A stretch of DNA of 48,336 nt, taken from Bryobacteraceae bacterium (lineage in GTDB: Bacteria > Acidobacteriota > Terriglobia > Bryobacterales > Bryobacteraceae). Below the pieces are notes generated by a model. It was not told the DNA's origin and searched no databases. It worked only from the letters and a program-made list of their open reading frames with translations. The stretch spans positions 1-48,336 of the forward strand of contig JAIEPW010000060.1 in NCBI GenBank assembly GCA_019748195.1, written 5' to 3'. Shown here piece by piece: positions 26,632 through 36,535 of this stretch (position 1 is its first letter; every line of letters starts with the position of its first letter). The position numbers and the translations under genes are program-made.

Positions 26632-27525
26632 ATGAAAAAGCTAGCTCTGCTGCCGGTACTGGTGGCCCTGGCGGCCTGCCGCCAAACGCCGACGCACGTA
26701 CACATCGACCCCGCCCTGGCGACCATCGTGCCCCCGGACACGAAGATCCTGATGGGAGCGCGCCTGGACAAGCTGCGGGAAACCGAGATCTACCGGAAGT
26801 ACTTCGCCACCGCCAAATTCGCCCCGCTGGATGAATTCGAGAAACGGACCGGACTGAACGCACGCAAGGACTTGTGGGAATTGCTGGTGGCTTCCAACGG
26901 CAAGGACGCGCTGATTCTGGGGCGCGGACGCTTCTCCGAAGGGGAACTCGAACCCCGATTGCAGGCAGAAGGCGCCGAGCGGTTCTCCTACCGCGGCAGA
27001 AATCTGTATGGGAATGAGCAGGGTGCGGTGACGTTCCTGAACATGAGCACCTGGATTGTCGGGCCCACGGCCGCGGTGAAGCGGCTGCTGGATGAGCAGA
27101 ATTCCGGCAAACTCGGTATTCCTAGCGACATGCAGAGATTAGTCGAGGCAATTCCTTATCAATCGCAATTCTGGGCTGCCTACGGCGGCGGTGGTGTGGA
27201 TTTCGGATTTCAACAGGGGTCGGCGCTCGGCAACGCAAATCGCATGATCCGCTCCATCCAGAGCGGGACGTTCAGCGCAAATCTGAACGGCGGAATCGAC
27301 CTGAAGGCGGCTGGGTTGTGCGATACGGATCAGAATGCCAAGCAGGTTCACGATGCGCTGAAAGCCTTGGTGGGCATCGGCAGACTGTCGACGCCCGCGG
27401 ATCAGCCGGCCCTGCTGAAAGTGTGGGACGCAATCATCGTGGTGCAGGACCAGCAATCGGTGCGGATGCAGGCGATGATCCCGATGGCGCTGATTGACAA
27501 GTTTGTGCCGCTGTTGACGCGTTAG
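26632..27525 (+). CDS. Lipoprotein of unknown function
   Basis: A 297-residue protein with a lipoprotein signal (MKKLALLPVLVALAAC, Cys16 in an LAAC lipobox). The rest has repeating beta-alpha units (VPPDTKILMGARLDKLRETE; DALILGRGRF; TWIVGPTAAVKRLLDEQ). It resembles acidobacterial proteins that read as DUF3352-like or substrate-free heme-free domains, but I cannot name the family with confidence. It lies alone between the Crp/Fnr gene and the ferredoxin gene and ends 8 nt before the convergent ferredoxin stop. Confidence 0.75.
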   Translation: MKKLALLPVLVALAACRQTPTHVHIDPALATIVPPDTKILMGARLDKLRETEIYRKYFATAKFAPLDEFEKRTGLNARKDLWELLVASNGKDALILGRGRFSEGELEPRLQAEGAERFSYRGRNLYGNEQGAVTFLNMSTWIVGPTAAVKRLLDEQNSGKLGIPSDMQRLVEAIPYQSQFWAAYGGGGVDFGFQQGSALGNANRMIRSIQSGTFSANLNGGIDLKAAGLCDTDQNAKQVHDALKALVGIGRLSTPADQPALLKVWDAIIVVQDQQSVRMQAMIPMALIDKFVPLLTR

Positions 27526-27533
27526 GGGACGGA

Positions 27534-27923
27534 CTATTTTCGTGGGGCGGGGATGGCGTCGCCGAGGTTCATGGACCCGCCGCCTTCGCTCACGTAGTTG
27601 CGGTTCCAACTGGGGATTTCGACCACGACGTCGCCTTTGATGACGCACTGGCAGCCCAAACGGGACTTCAGGCTCAGGTCCGCGGCCATATCGAGGCGAT
27701 CCAGCTCATCGTCATCGGCGGGGGAGACGTTCTCCATCCCTTCCTTGATCCAGACATGGCAGGTGGTGCAGGCGCAACTCCCGCCGCAGGCGTGCTCCAG
27801 GTGCAGGCCGAAGTTCAGGGCGATGTCGAGCAGGCTTTCCGGTTTTCCATGGTCGGAGTAGGGCAATTTCCCGTTCTCGAACTCCACCGTCTGGTCATAG
27901 TTGACAAAAGTCACCTTGGGCAT
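27534..27923 (-). CDS. [2Fe-2S] ferredoxin, adrenodoxin/Isc type
   Basis: Small electron carrier of 129 residues. The cluster motif is CGGSCACTTC with the distal CQC, fitting C-x5-C-x2-C...C of vertebrate-type ferredoxins used in iron-sulfur cluster assembly. DDDELDRLDMA is the acidic partner-docking segment. The start ATG at 27923 gives MPKVTFVNYDQTVEF, the normal beginning of the family. It has a C-terminal extension of about 25 residues (SWNRNYVSEGGGS onwards) not seen in IscFdx. No isc genes are nearby. Confidence 0.9.
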   Translation of the reverse strand: MPKVTFVNYDQTVEFENGKLPYSDHGKPESLLDIALNFGLHLEHACGGSCACTTCHVWIKEGMENVSPADDDELDRLDMAADLSLKSRLGCQCVIKGDVVVEIPSWNRNYVSEGGGSMNLGDAIPAPRK

Positions 27924-28004
27924 TCGAGAGTAGTTTAGCAAACCTGGACTCAAATGGTCCAGTTTCATCTAAGTGATTGACAGTCATAGGCAAGAGTGCC
28001 GGGT

Positions 28005-28013
28005 TGGTATACT
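28005..28013 (+). promoter_or_regulatory. Extended -10 element of argS
   Basis: TGGTATACT is an extended -10 promoter box (TATACT at 28008-28013). Transcription would start about 28020, only some 5 nt before the GTG at 28025. No ribosome binding site fits, so the mRNA would be leaderless or nearly so. Confidence 0.5.
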
Positions 28014-28024
28014 GACAGACAATC

Positions 28025-29956
28025 GTGTTCCATCACCTTGAGAAATCGATCACCGAGGCCTTCGCGGCCCTGCTGGAGGCCCGCTACGGCGTCGCGATCG
28101 CGTGGGGAACGGAGCAGCCGAAACAGGCCGCGTTTGGGGAGCTGGCCGTACCGGCGGCGTTTCAGTTGGCGCGGACGTTGAAGAAGCCGCCGCGGGCGAT
28201 CGCGCAGGAGATCGTGGACGGGCTGGGAGCGGTGCCCGGGGTCGCGGCGCTGGAGATCGCCGGCAACGGCTATATCAACGTACGGTTTGACCGGGGCTCC
28301 TATGGGGAGGCGGTTTTACGAGGCGACGGGGATGCGAGCCGGTCCTCGGGCGGCAAGCTGATTGTCGAGCACACCAACATCAATCCGAACAAAGCGGCGC
28401 ATATCGGGCACCTGAGAAACGCCGTGCTGGGCGACACGTTCGTGAGGATGCTGCGCTTCACCGGCAACCAGGTGGAAGTCCAGAATTACATCGACAACAC
28501 CGGGGTACAGGTGGCGGACGTGGTGGTTGGATTTCGTTTCCTGGAGAAGAAATCGCCCGCGCAGGTCCGGGAACTGATCGCCGGGACCCGGTTCGATTAT
28601 GTCTGCTGGGATCTGTACGCGAAAGTCTCGCAGCATTACGCAAACAGCGAGGAAGCGAAACAGTGGCGCGCGCGGACGCTGCACGCGATCGAGGCCAACG
28701 AAGGCGAACTGGCGGAGTTGGGCCACCTGGTGGCGGATGCGATCGTGCGCTGTCACCTGAATACGATGTGGCGGCTGGGGATCGCCTATGATGTGCTGCC
28801 TCGCGAGAGCGAGATCCTGCACATGCAGTTCTGGGCGAAGGCGTTCGAGCAGTTGAAGGAACGCGGGGCCATCTACCTCGAGACCGAGGGCAAGAACCAG
28901 GGCTGTTGGGTGATGGCGGCCACCGCGTTCAAGGAACAGAGCGAGGAAGGCGATTCGAAGGTGATCGTGCGGTCGAACGGCACCGTGACCTACGTCGGCA
29001 AGGACATCGCCTACCAGCTCTGGAAGTTCGGGCTGCTGGGGAAGGACTTCCGGTACCGGCGGTTGCAGCAGGAGCCATACGAGTTATGGGTGGCCAGCGG
29101 TGAAGGCGAGGAGAAAGCATTCGGCCGCGGCTCGCGGGTGTACAACGTCATCGACTCGCGGCAATCGTACCTGCAGGATGTGGTGGTGGCGGGCCTGCGG
29201 GCGCTGCATTACGAGGAGCAAGCGAAGAACTCGATTCATTTCTCCTACGAGATGGTCGCGCTGAGCCCGCGCGCCTGCGCGGACCTGGGCATCGAGTTGT
29301 CCGAGGAAGATAAGCGCAAGGCCTACGTCGAGGTGTCCGGACGGAAGGGCCTCGGGGTGAAGGCGGACGATCTGCTGGACAAGCTGATCGAGAAGGCGTA
29401 CGAGGAAGTGCAGTCCCGCAACGGGGATCAGCCGGAGGATCGCAACCGCGCGGTGGCCGAGCAGATCGCGGTGGCCGCGCTGCGCTACTTCATGCTGAAG
29501 TTCACGCGGAACACCGTGATCGCCTTCGACCTGCAAGAGGCATTGAGCTTCACCGGGGAGACCGGGCCCTATCTGCAATACGCCGCGGTGCGGGCGTCGA
29601 AGATCCTCGCCAAGCTGGCGGATCGCGGCGGCGCGATGCCGGATTTCGCAGCCCTGCTGCCGCGGGAAGCGTTCGCGCGGCAACTGGGCGATGAGGAGTT
29701 GTGGCAACTGCTGCTGGAGGCATCGAAGATGGAATCGGCGGTGGAGCGGGCGGTGGGCTCGGGCGAGCCTTCCCACGTGGCGCGGTTTGCCTTCCAACTG
29801 GGGCAGGCGTTCAACACCTTCTATCAGAAGTATCCGGTGCTGGACGAGCCGGACGCGGAGCGGCGGGCGTTTCTGTTGTGGATGACCGCTTATTTCCGGT
29901 CGCAACTGGAGCGGACGCTGCGGGTGTTGGGGATTCAGGCGCCGGAGTACATGTAG
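28025..29956 (+). CDS. argS: Arginyl-tRNA synthetase
   Basis: Charges tRNA-Arg with arginine. The 643-residue class I synthetase has an Arg-tRNA-synthetase N-terminal domain (about 1-90), the HIGH box as NKAAHIGHLRNAVLGD, a catalytic core with the KMSK region replaced by KGLGVKADDLLD-like sequence (SGRKGLGVKADDL), and a DALR anticodon-binding domain (about 515-643; AVRASKILAKL, LLWMTAYFRSQLERTLRVLG). The lost canonical KMSK is common in bacterial ArgRS. Start is a GTG with almost no 5' leader. Confidence 0.96.
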   Translation: MFHHLEKSITEAFAALLEARYGVAIAWGTEQPKQAAFGELAVPAAFQLARTLKKPPRAIAQEIVDGLGAVPGVAALEIAGNGYINVRFDRGSYGEAVLRGDGDASRSSGGKLIVEHTNINPNKAAHIGHLRNAVLGDTFVRMLRFTGNQVEVQNYIDNTGVQVADVVVGFRFLEKKSPAQVRELIAGTRFDYVCWDLYAKVSQHYANSEEAKQWRARTLHAIEANEGELAELGHLVADAIVRCHLNTMWRLGIAYDVLPRESEILHMQFWAKAFEQLKERGAIYLETEGKNQGCWVMAATAFKEQSEEGDSKVIVRSNGTVTYVGKDIAYQLWKFGLLGKDFRYRRLQQEPYELWVASGEGEEKAFGRGSRVYNVIDSRQSYLQDVVVAGLRALHYEEQAKNSIHFSYEMVALSPRACADLGIELSEEDKRKAYVEVSGRKGLGVKADDLLDKLIEKAYEEVQSRNGDQPEDRNRAVAEQIAVAALRYFMLKFTRNTVIAFDLQEALSFTGETGPYLQYAAVRASKILAKLADRGGAMPDFAALLPREAFARQLGDEELWQLLLEASKMESAVERAVGSGEPSHVARFAFQLGQAFNTFYQKYPVLDEPDAERRAFLLWMTAYFRSQLERTLRVLGIQAPEYM

Positions 29957-30022
29957 CGCGAAGGGCGCATCGCCGACCGCCTGCTACAATCGGGTCAAGA
30001 TCCGGACGAGGCCGGATGATGA

Positions 30023-31513
30023 ATGGCAATCATGAAAGACCTTCCCCAAACCCTCGGCCAGCTTCGCAAGAGTACGTTCTCCGAAGACCGCCTGAAAAGC
30101 CGCACCGTGAAGGATGAGCTGCGCGAGAATCTGATCTGCAAGCTGGACAGAGGCGAGACCCTGTTCCCGGGTGTCGTGGGCTACGACGACACCGTGGTGC
30201 CGCAGGTGGTGAACGCGATCCTTTCGCGGCACAACTTCATTCTCCTAGGCCTTCGCGGGCAGGCAAAGACGCGCCTGATTCGCATGCTGGTGACACTGCT
30301 GGACGAGTACGCGCCCTACATCGCCGGCTCGGAAATCCGCGACGACCCTTATCATCCGATCAGCCGGTTCGGGCGGGACCAGATTGAGAAGCTGGGGGAC
30401 CAGGCGCCGATCGCCTGGCTGAGCCGCGATCAGCGTTATGTGGAAAAGCTGGCGACGCCGGACGTCACCATCGCGGACATGATCGGGGACATCGACCCGA
30501 TCAAGGCGGCGCGCACGGGCGAGAACATCTCCAGCGAGATGACGGTGCACTACGGGCTGCTTCCGCGCGCCAACCGGGGCATCTTCGCCATCAACGAACT
30601 GCCGGACCTGGCGGGCAAGATCCAGGTGGGGCTGTTCAACATCATGCAGGAAGGCGACGTTCAGATTAAGGGGTATCCGGTCCGCCTGCCGCTGGATCTG
30701 ATGCTGGTGTTCACGGCGAACCCGGAGGACTACACCGCGCGCGGCAAGATCATCACGCCGCTGAAGGATCGCATCGGCAGCGAGATCCGCACGCATTATC
30801 CGGCCACCGTGGATGAGGGGATGGAGATCACCGCGCAGGAAGCGTGGATCGATCGCAAGAGCGCGAAGGAAGTACGGATTCCGAAGTACATCCGCGAGGT
30901 GATCGAACAGATCGCGTTCCTGGCGCGCGAGGACAAGAAGGTGGACAAGCGATCGGGCGTCAGCCAGAGGCTGCCGATTTCGGTGCTGGAGAACGTGACC
31001 TCCAACGCGGAGCGGCGCGCGCTGCGGGCGCGCGACGACATGGCCGTGCCGCGGGTGCTGGATCTGTACGCCGCGCTGCCTTCCATGACCGGCAAGATCG
31101 AGCTGGAGTATGAAGGCGAACTGAAGGGCGGGGAAGCGGTGGCGCGGGAGCTGGTCCGCGCCGCGGTGGGCAAGGTGTTCACGCAGTATTTCGACGGCGT
31201 CAACATGAATCAGGTGGTGCAGTGGTTCGACCTGGGCGGCTCGCTGAGGATGGACGAATCGGTGCGGGCCGGAGACATGGTCCGGCAACTGGGTTCGATC
31301 CAGGGGCTGATGGAGAAGACCGGCGCGCTGGGGCTTTCGGTTAACGAGCCGGACGCGATCCGCGCCTCCGCGGCGGAGTTCATTCTGGAAGGGCTGTACG
31401 CCCATCGCCGCATCAGCCGCGACGAAGAGCGCGGCTTCGCCGCCGAGGAACGAAAGCGCGAATCGGGTGAGGGCGAGGAACGCCGCGGCAAGGGCAAGCG
31501 TCAGTTCATGTAA
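30023..31513 (+). CDS. ChlI/MoxR-like AAA+ ATPase
   Basis: A 496-residue AAA+ ATPase of the magnesium-chelatase-subunit-I/MoxR clade. Walker A is GLRGQAKT (76-83), Walker B is GIFAINE (186-192), sensor 1 is FTANPEDYT (230-238), and a C-terminal Lys/Glu-rich tail follows. With the VWA gene it matches the layout of the mycobacterial Rv0958/Rv0959 pair as I recall it. MoxR-type ATPases with VWA partners usually act as metal-insertion or protein-remodelling chaperones. No chlorophyll or cobalamin chelatase genes are around, so actual Mg chelatase activity is doubtful. The ATG at 30023 could also be the one at 30032. Confidence 0.85.
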   Translation: MAIMKDLPQTLGQLRKSTFSEDRLKSRTVKDELRENLICKLDRGETLFPGVVGYDDTVVPQVVNAILSRHNFILLGLRGQAKTRLIRMLVTLLDEYAPYIAGSEIRDDPYHPISRFGRDQIEKLGDQAPIAWLSRDQRYVEKLATPDVTIADMIGDIDPIKAARTGENISSEMTVHYGLLPRANRGIFAINELPDLAGKIQVGLFNIMQEGDVQIKGYPVRLPLDLMLVFTANPEDYTARGKIITPLKDRIGSEIRTHYPATVDEGMEITAQEAWIDRKSAKEVRIPKYIREVIEQIAFLAREDKKVDKRSGVSQRLPISVLENVTSNAERRALRARDDMAVPRVLDLYAALPSMTGKIELEYEGELKGGEAVARELVRAAVGKVFTQYFDGVNMNQVVQWFDLGGSLRMDESVRAGDMVRQLGSIQGLMEKTGALGLSVNEPDAIRASAAEFILEGLYAHRRISRDEERGFAAEERKRESGEGEERRGKGKRQFM

Positions 31514-31534
31514 GCGTCGCTTCTGGGAGAACAG

Positions 31535-32767
31535 ATGAAGTGGATCAAATACTCCCGCTACACCGGAGAGGACCTGGGCCTGAGCGCCGAGGACCTGATG
31601 AAGGCGCTCTCCGACTTCTTCCTGTCCAGCGGATTCGACAATCCTTACATGCGCTTCAGCGAGTGGAACCAGCACTCGCTCGAGGCGTTGAAGCAGGCCA
31701 TCGAACAGGCGCTGTTGAACGGCGAGAACTTCGATCCGGAGCAGGCGGAGCGCATCCGGCAGGCGCTGGAAAAGATGTCGCCGGAGGAACTGGACCAACT
31801 GTTGAGCCGCATGGCCCAGAAGCTGGCCGATGAAGGTTACGTGAACCTGGAGCAGCCGAACGCGCAGGGCGAGGGCGGACCGGGCATCGGCGACGGCTCC
31901 GACACGAAGGTGGAAGTCACCGACAAGTCGCTGGACTTCCTGGGATACAAGACGCTGAAGGACCTGCTGGGATCGCTGGGCAAGTCGAGCTTCGGCGCGC
32001 ACGATACGCGCGATATGTCCACTGGCGTGGAAGCATCGGGCTCGTCGAAGCCGTACGAGTTCGGTGATACGTTGAACCTGGACGTGCCGCAGACGCTCTT
32101 TCATGCCATCCAGCGCGAGGGGCTGAAGGTGCCGCTCGACCTGGAGTATCAGGATCTGCACGTGCATCAAAGCGAGTATCAGAGCTCGTGCGCGACGGTA
32201 CTGATGCTGGACTGCTCGCATTCGATGATCCTGTACGGGGAGGATCGCTTTACGCCGGCGAAGAAGGTGGCGCTGGCGCTGGCGCATCTGATCCGCACAC
32301 AGTATCCGGGCGATTCACTGCGGGTGGTGCTGTTCCACGACTCGGCGGAGGAACTCCGGATCGGGGAACTGGCGCGGGTGCAGGTGGGTCCGTACTACAC
32401 CAACACGCGCGACGGACTGATCCTGGCGCAGAAGCTGCTGCAGCAGGAAAAGAAAGACATGAAGCAGATCATCATGATCACGGACGGAAAGCCGTCCGCG
32501 CTCACGCTGGAGGACGGGCGGATGTACCGCAACGCCTTCGGCCTGGACCCGCTGGTGATTTCGCGCACGCTTGAGGAAGTCAGCCGGTGCAAGCGGCAGG
32601 GGATTCTGATCAACACGTTCATGCTGGCCAGCGATTATGGTTTAGTGAACTTTGTGCAGAAAGTCACTGAGCTGTGTCGCGGGAAAGCGTATTTCACCAC
32701 GCCGTACACGCTGGGGCAATACCTGCTGATGGACTACATGAACCGCAAGACGCGGACGATCCACTAA
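31535..32767 (+). CDS. VWA-domain partner of the AAA+ ATPase
   Basis: A 410-residue protein whose C-terminal half is a von Willebrand factor A domain (about 220-395). MIDAS residues are in MLDCSHSM (Asp226, Ser228, Ser230), with the later TRDG and ITDGKPS loops. The N-terminal half is a mostly helical region (about 15-105; [31 protein letters not shown]) followed by a Gly-rich linker. No membrane segment or signal peptide is seen. It starts 21 nt after the ATPase stop, strongly suggesting an operon. Confidence 0.86.
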   Translation: MKWIKYSRYTGEDLGLSAEDLMKALSDFFLSSGFDNPYMRFSEWNQHSLEALKQAIEQALLNGENFDPEQAERIRQALEKMSPEELDQLLSRMAQKLADEGYVNLEQPNAQGEGGPGIGDGSDTKVEVTDKSLDFLGYKTLKDLLGSLGKSSFGAHDTRDMSTGVEASGSSKPYEFGDTLNLDVPQTLFHAIQREGLKVPLDLEYQDLHVHQSEYQSSCATVLMLDCSHSMILYGEDRFTPAKKVALALAHLIRTQYPGDSLRVVLFHDSAEELRIGELARVQVGPYYTNTRDGLILAQKLLQQEKKDMKQIIMITDGKPSALTLEDGRMYRNAFGLDPLVISRTLEEVSRCKRQGILINTFMLASDYGLVNFVQKVTELCRGKAYFTTPYTLGQYLLMDYMNRKTRTIH

Positions 32768-32806
32768 TCTAAAGAACCGCGCGGATCTGTTCGATGGAGC
32801 AAGCGG

Positions 32807-33202
32807 ATGCCGGCGCAAGTCAGGATTGTCGACGCAACCGTCTCCGGGGGGACCACCCAGGAGCTGCTGTACGAGGTGGATCTCGGGCGCATGACGCTGC
32901 GCAAGCTGATCGAGATCCGCAGCCGCAACGAAGTCGAGCGTCCCGATGCGGGCGGGCCGGAAGTCTTCGTGGGACTGGCGCAACCGGAGGGGCCGGAGGC
33001 GGGCGACTCCGGGTACCCGCTGCCGGTGCGCCGGGAAATCGACGCGGACGCGCGGATCAAGAGGGCGGTGAAAGCTTTCCAGCGCGGCGCTTTCTTGGTT
33101 CTGGTGGACGGCCGGCAGGTGACGAAGCTGGACGCGCCGCTGGAGATCACTTACCACAGCGAAGTGATGTTCGTGAAGCTGTTGCCGGTAACCGGGGGCT
33201 GA
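32807..33202 (+). CDS. Small conserved protein downstream of the AAA+/VWA pair
   Basis: A 131-residue protein with no signal peptide or membrane helix. It has a beta-rich N-terminus (AQVRIVDATVSGGT, TLRKLIEIRSRNE), a Pro/Gly-rich middle, and a C-terminal part with two strand-helix repeats (RIKRAVKAFQRGAFLVLVDG; APLEITYHSEVMFVKLLP). I do not recognise it. It lies 39 nt after the VWA gene on the same strand, so it may be a third component of the module; whether it always accompanies the pair cannot be seen here. Confidence 0.65.
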   Translation: MPAQVRIVDATVSGGTTQELLYEVDLGRMTLRKLIEIRSRNEVERPDAGGPEVFVGLAQPEGPEAGDSGYPLPVRREIDADARIKRAVKAFQRGAFLVLVDGRQVTKLDAPLEITYHSEVMFVKLLPVTGG

Positions 33203-33218
33203 GAGCAGCCGGCCGGGG

Positions 33219-33979
33219 TCAGCCGAAGATGCGCACCAGAAAATAGACCAGGGGCACGGAGAACAAACTGGAATCGACGCGGTCGAGCCAGCCGCCATGT
33301 CCGGGCAGGAGCGTGGAGGAGTCCTTCAGATGCGCGCCGCGTTTCAGCGCGGACTCGCACAGGTCGCCGATCTGCCCCGCGACGTTGCCGGCCGCCGCGA
33401 TCAGGAGCACCTGCCACAGCGGAGCAGGTTCCAGGAACCGGGCATACAAAGCGGCGAACGCCAATGACCCGGCGATGGAGCCGAGCGAGCCTTCCCACGT
33501 CTTGCCGGGGCTGACATGCGGTGCGAGCTTATTCCGGCCGAGCGCCTTGCCCGCGTACATCGCGGCGGTGTCGCCCACCCAGTTAATGGCAAGGGCGAAC
33601 ATCAGCCAGTGCGGGTTGATCCAGCGCAGTTCGGCGGCGCAACGCCAGGATCCAAAAACGTAAAGGACGCCCAGTAGCGCCGCGCCCGCGGCGGGAAGCA
33701 CGGTGTTGAGCTCCCGCGCGCGGAGCGTGGCCACGGCCATGGCCAGCATCGCCACCAGCGCGGCGGCGTATCCGGCGTTGGGCGCCAGCAGCAGCGCAAG
33801 GCCCGCGGCGATGGCCCACGCGCCGGGACGATTGTCGCCGTGACCTTCGACCATCCCCGAGTATTCGTGGAAGCAGAGCAGGCCCACCGTCGCCAACACG
33901 GCCAGAAAGGCCCAGGCGTGCGCCCACAACACCAGGTACACGATCAGCGGGATCAGGATGGCCGCCGTGATCAGGCGCT

Positions 33980-33983
<4 letters not shown>
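33219..33983 (-). CDS. cdsA: Phosphatidate cytidylyltransferase
   Basis: Makes CDP-diacylglycerol from phosphatidic acid and CTP in the inner membrane. The 254-residue polytopic protein has about seven hydrophobic helices, and the CdsA signature near the C-terminus: ESALKRGAHLKDSS then LLPGHGGWLDRVDS. It is the last gene of the minus-strand envelope operon and its ATG at 33983 overlaps the uppS stop by 4 nt (ATGA). The open frame continues upstream into uppS, but the family start is here. Confidence 0.94.
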
Positions 33984-34777
<794 letters not shown>

Positions 34778-34823
34778 CGCTCAATCTGCTTTATGTTACC
34801 AACTCATCTGCGCCTTGCGTATT

Positions 34824-35642
34824 CTATTGCACGCCGAACCGGGGATACCAGCCGAGCACGAGTTCGCCCAGCAGCGCCACGGCCGCGGCGGCGATCCCCA
34901 GGAAGCTGCCGAAGGGAAGCTCGTAGGTGGAGGCGTCCTTTCCGGTCAGTTTGATGTAGGCCAGCCCCACGATAGAGCCGGCGAGAGAGCCGAACAACAG
35001 CGTCAGCAGCGCACCCTGCAGCCCGAGAAACGCGCCGATCATGGCGATCATCTTGACATCGCCGAAGCCGAGACCCTCGCGATGGCGGATTTTCTCATAG
35101 GCCCAGCCGACGAACCAGATGAGGCCGCCGGAGAAGGCGGCGGAGAACGCCGCTTCGGCCACCGAGATCCAGGAAAGCGGGGTTTCGAGCGGCGCCACCA
35201 GGTTGACGATGCCGAACAGCGGCACCCACCAGGCGATCGCGATACCGGCGACGATGCCGCCGATGGTGTATTCGTCGGGAAGAATACGCTCCTCCAGGTC
35301 GGAGACGATCAGCGTAATCAGAATCGCGGCGAAGATAGCGAGCTTGGCGGCGGGCATCGTGATGCCAAAGACGCCGGCGGCAAACGCGAACGAAGCTCCG
35401 GTGAGCAGTTCGACGATGGGGTAGCGGAGCGAGATGCGGGCGCGGCATTTGCGGCAGCGCCCGCCGAGCAGGGCGTAGCTGAGGACCGGGATGTTGTCGA
35501 ACCAGGCGATGGGATGCTCGCAGGCGGGGCAGAAGCTGCGCGGCGCCACCACCGAGAGATCGCGGGGCATGCGGTATACGCAGACGTTCAGAAAACTGCC
35601 GATGATCATTCCAACCAGAAACGCCAGAGCGGTTTCGATCAT
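34824..35642 (-). CDS. pilD: Type IV prepilin peptidase/N-methylase
   Basis: Membrane aspartic peptidase of 272 residues (A24 family) that cleaves and N-methylates type IV prepilins or type II secretion pseudopilins. It has the N-terminal methylase-type domain (CPAC...CRKC zinc motif, about 38-67) and the two catalytic Asp in SDLEERILPDE and GFGDVKM, with about eight membrane helices. It overlaps the GT4 stop by 4 nt. No pilin genes lie in the window. Confidence 0.94.
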   Translation of the reverse strand: MIETALAFLVGMIIGSFLNVCVYRMPRDLSVVAPRSFCPACEHPIAWFDNIPVLSYALLGGRCRKCRARISLRYPIVELLTGASFAFAAGVFGITMPAAKLAIFAAILITLIVSDLEERILPDEYTIGGIVAGIAIAWWVPLFGIVNLVAPLETPLSWISVAEAAFSAAFSGGLIWFVGWAYEKIRHREGLGFGDVKMIAMIGAFLGLQGALLTLLFGSLAGSIVGLAYIKLTGKDASTYELPFGSFLGIAAAAVALLGELVLGWYPRFGVQ

Positions 35643-36535
35643 GCCGGCACCATTGCGTAGGCTTCCAGAGTCCTGCTGATCATATGTTCGGTGGTGAAGC
35701 CGGAGAGCACCTGTTCGCGGCCGGCGGTGCTGAGACGCATGGCGAGCGGCGGGTCCTCCTTGAGGCGGCGGACGCTGCTGGCGATCTCCTCCGGCGAGTT
35801 CCCGGTGAGCAGCCCGGTGATTTCGTGCTCCACGATCTCGGTGAGGCCGCCCGTCCGGCTGGCGACCACCGGGACGCCGTAGGCCATGGCCAGCAAGGCG
35901 GCGGATCCGAGGCCTTCGGATCGCGAAATGTAGACGAACGCGCTGGCGCGCGCCAGGTCGTCCGGAAGGAAGTTGGAAAAAGTGACGGGCAGGCCGCTGG
36001 CCCGCAGCAGATCCTCGCCTTTCAGGACGTCGGCGCTGGCGGGCGCCACGACGGGTCCGGCCGCCCGCCGGGGGAACGGCTCCACGGTGGCGGGGGCGGA
36101 GACGCCGTCATACACCACGCTGATGCGATAGCGGTCCACTCCGGCGCGCTCCAGTTCCTCGGCGACATAGCGGGAGACGGCCAGAAAACGCCGCGGGCGC
36201 GAATACTTCCAGCGCGAAGCGAGAGTCTGTTTGACGGGAAAGGCGACGCGGCGGGAGACCACGAAGGGAGCTCGCGAAGCCAGCGCGCACAAGGTGTGGG
36301 AGTGCGCGTCGTGGGCATGCACCAGGTCCGCCTCGCGCGAAAATTCGATCAGGTTGGCGATGCTCAATGGCTTCACAAAAAGGCCCGCTTCCGCGGCGCG
36401 GTCGAACAGCGGAGATCCGGGCCGCGCCAGCAGAACCAGCTCATGATTGCGGCGCTCCAGCCCGCGCATCAGCTCCAGGGCCTGATACTGGCCGCCGCGC
36501 ATCTCCCGGCCGCTGTCGAGGTGGATGAGTTTCAT
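35639..36535 (-). CDS. Glycosyltransferase, GT4 type (short form)
   Basis: A GT-B fold glycosyltransferase of 298 residues, shorter than the usual 350-400. The start MKLIHLDSGREMRGGQYQAL shows the family's N-terminal Gly-rich loop, DLVHAHDAHSHTL the middle motif, and ISRSEGLGSAALLAMAYG the nucleotide-sugar site. The second Glu of the E-x7-E motif is Leu here, and about 60 residues of the C-terminal domain between the two halves are missing. It could still be active; the sugar is unknown. ATGA overlaps join it to the GT2 gene before and pilD after. Confidence 0.85.
   Translation of the reverse strand: MKLIHLDSGREMRGGQYQALELMRGLERRNHELVLLARPGSPLFDRAAEAGLFVKPLSIANLIEFSREADLVHAHDAHSHTLCALASRAPFVVSRRVAFPVKQTLASRWKYSRPRRFLAVSRYVAEELERAGVDRYRISVVYDGVSAPATVEPFPRRAAGPVVAPASADVLKGEDLLRASGLPVTFSNFLPDDLARASAFVYISRSEGLGSAALLAMAYGVPVVASRTGGLTEIVEHEITGLLTGNSPEEIASSVRRLKEDPPLAMRLSTAGREQVLSGFTTEHMISRTLEAYAMVPA

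Noticed and set aside
27977-27982. TTGACA as -35 box of argS
   Set aside because: It is 25 nt from the TATACT box, too far for sigma70; the extended -10 alone is the better reading.
30245-32287. A 680-codon open frame on the minus strand
   Set aside because: It runs antisense to the ATPase and VWA genes, which show clear Walker and MIDAS motifs. The frame is low-complexity Arg/Leu/His-rich, a mirror effect of high GC.
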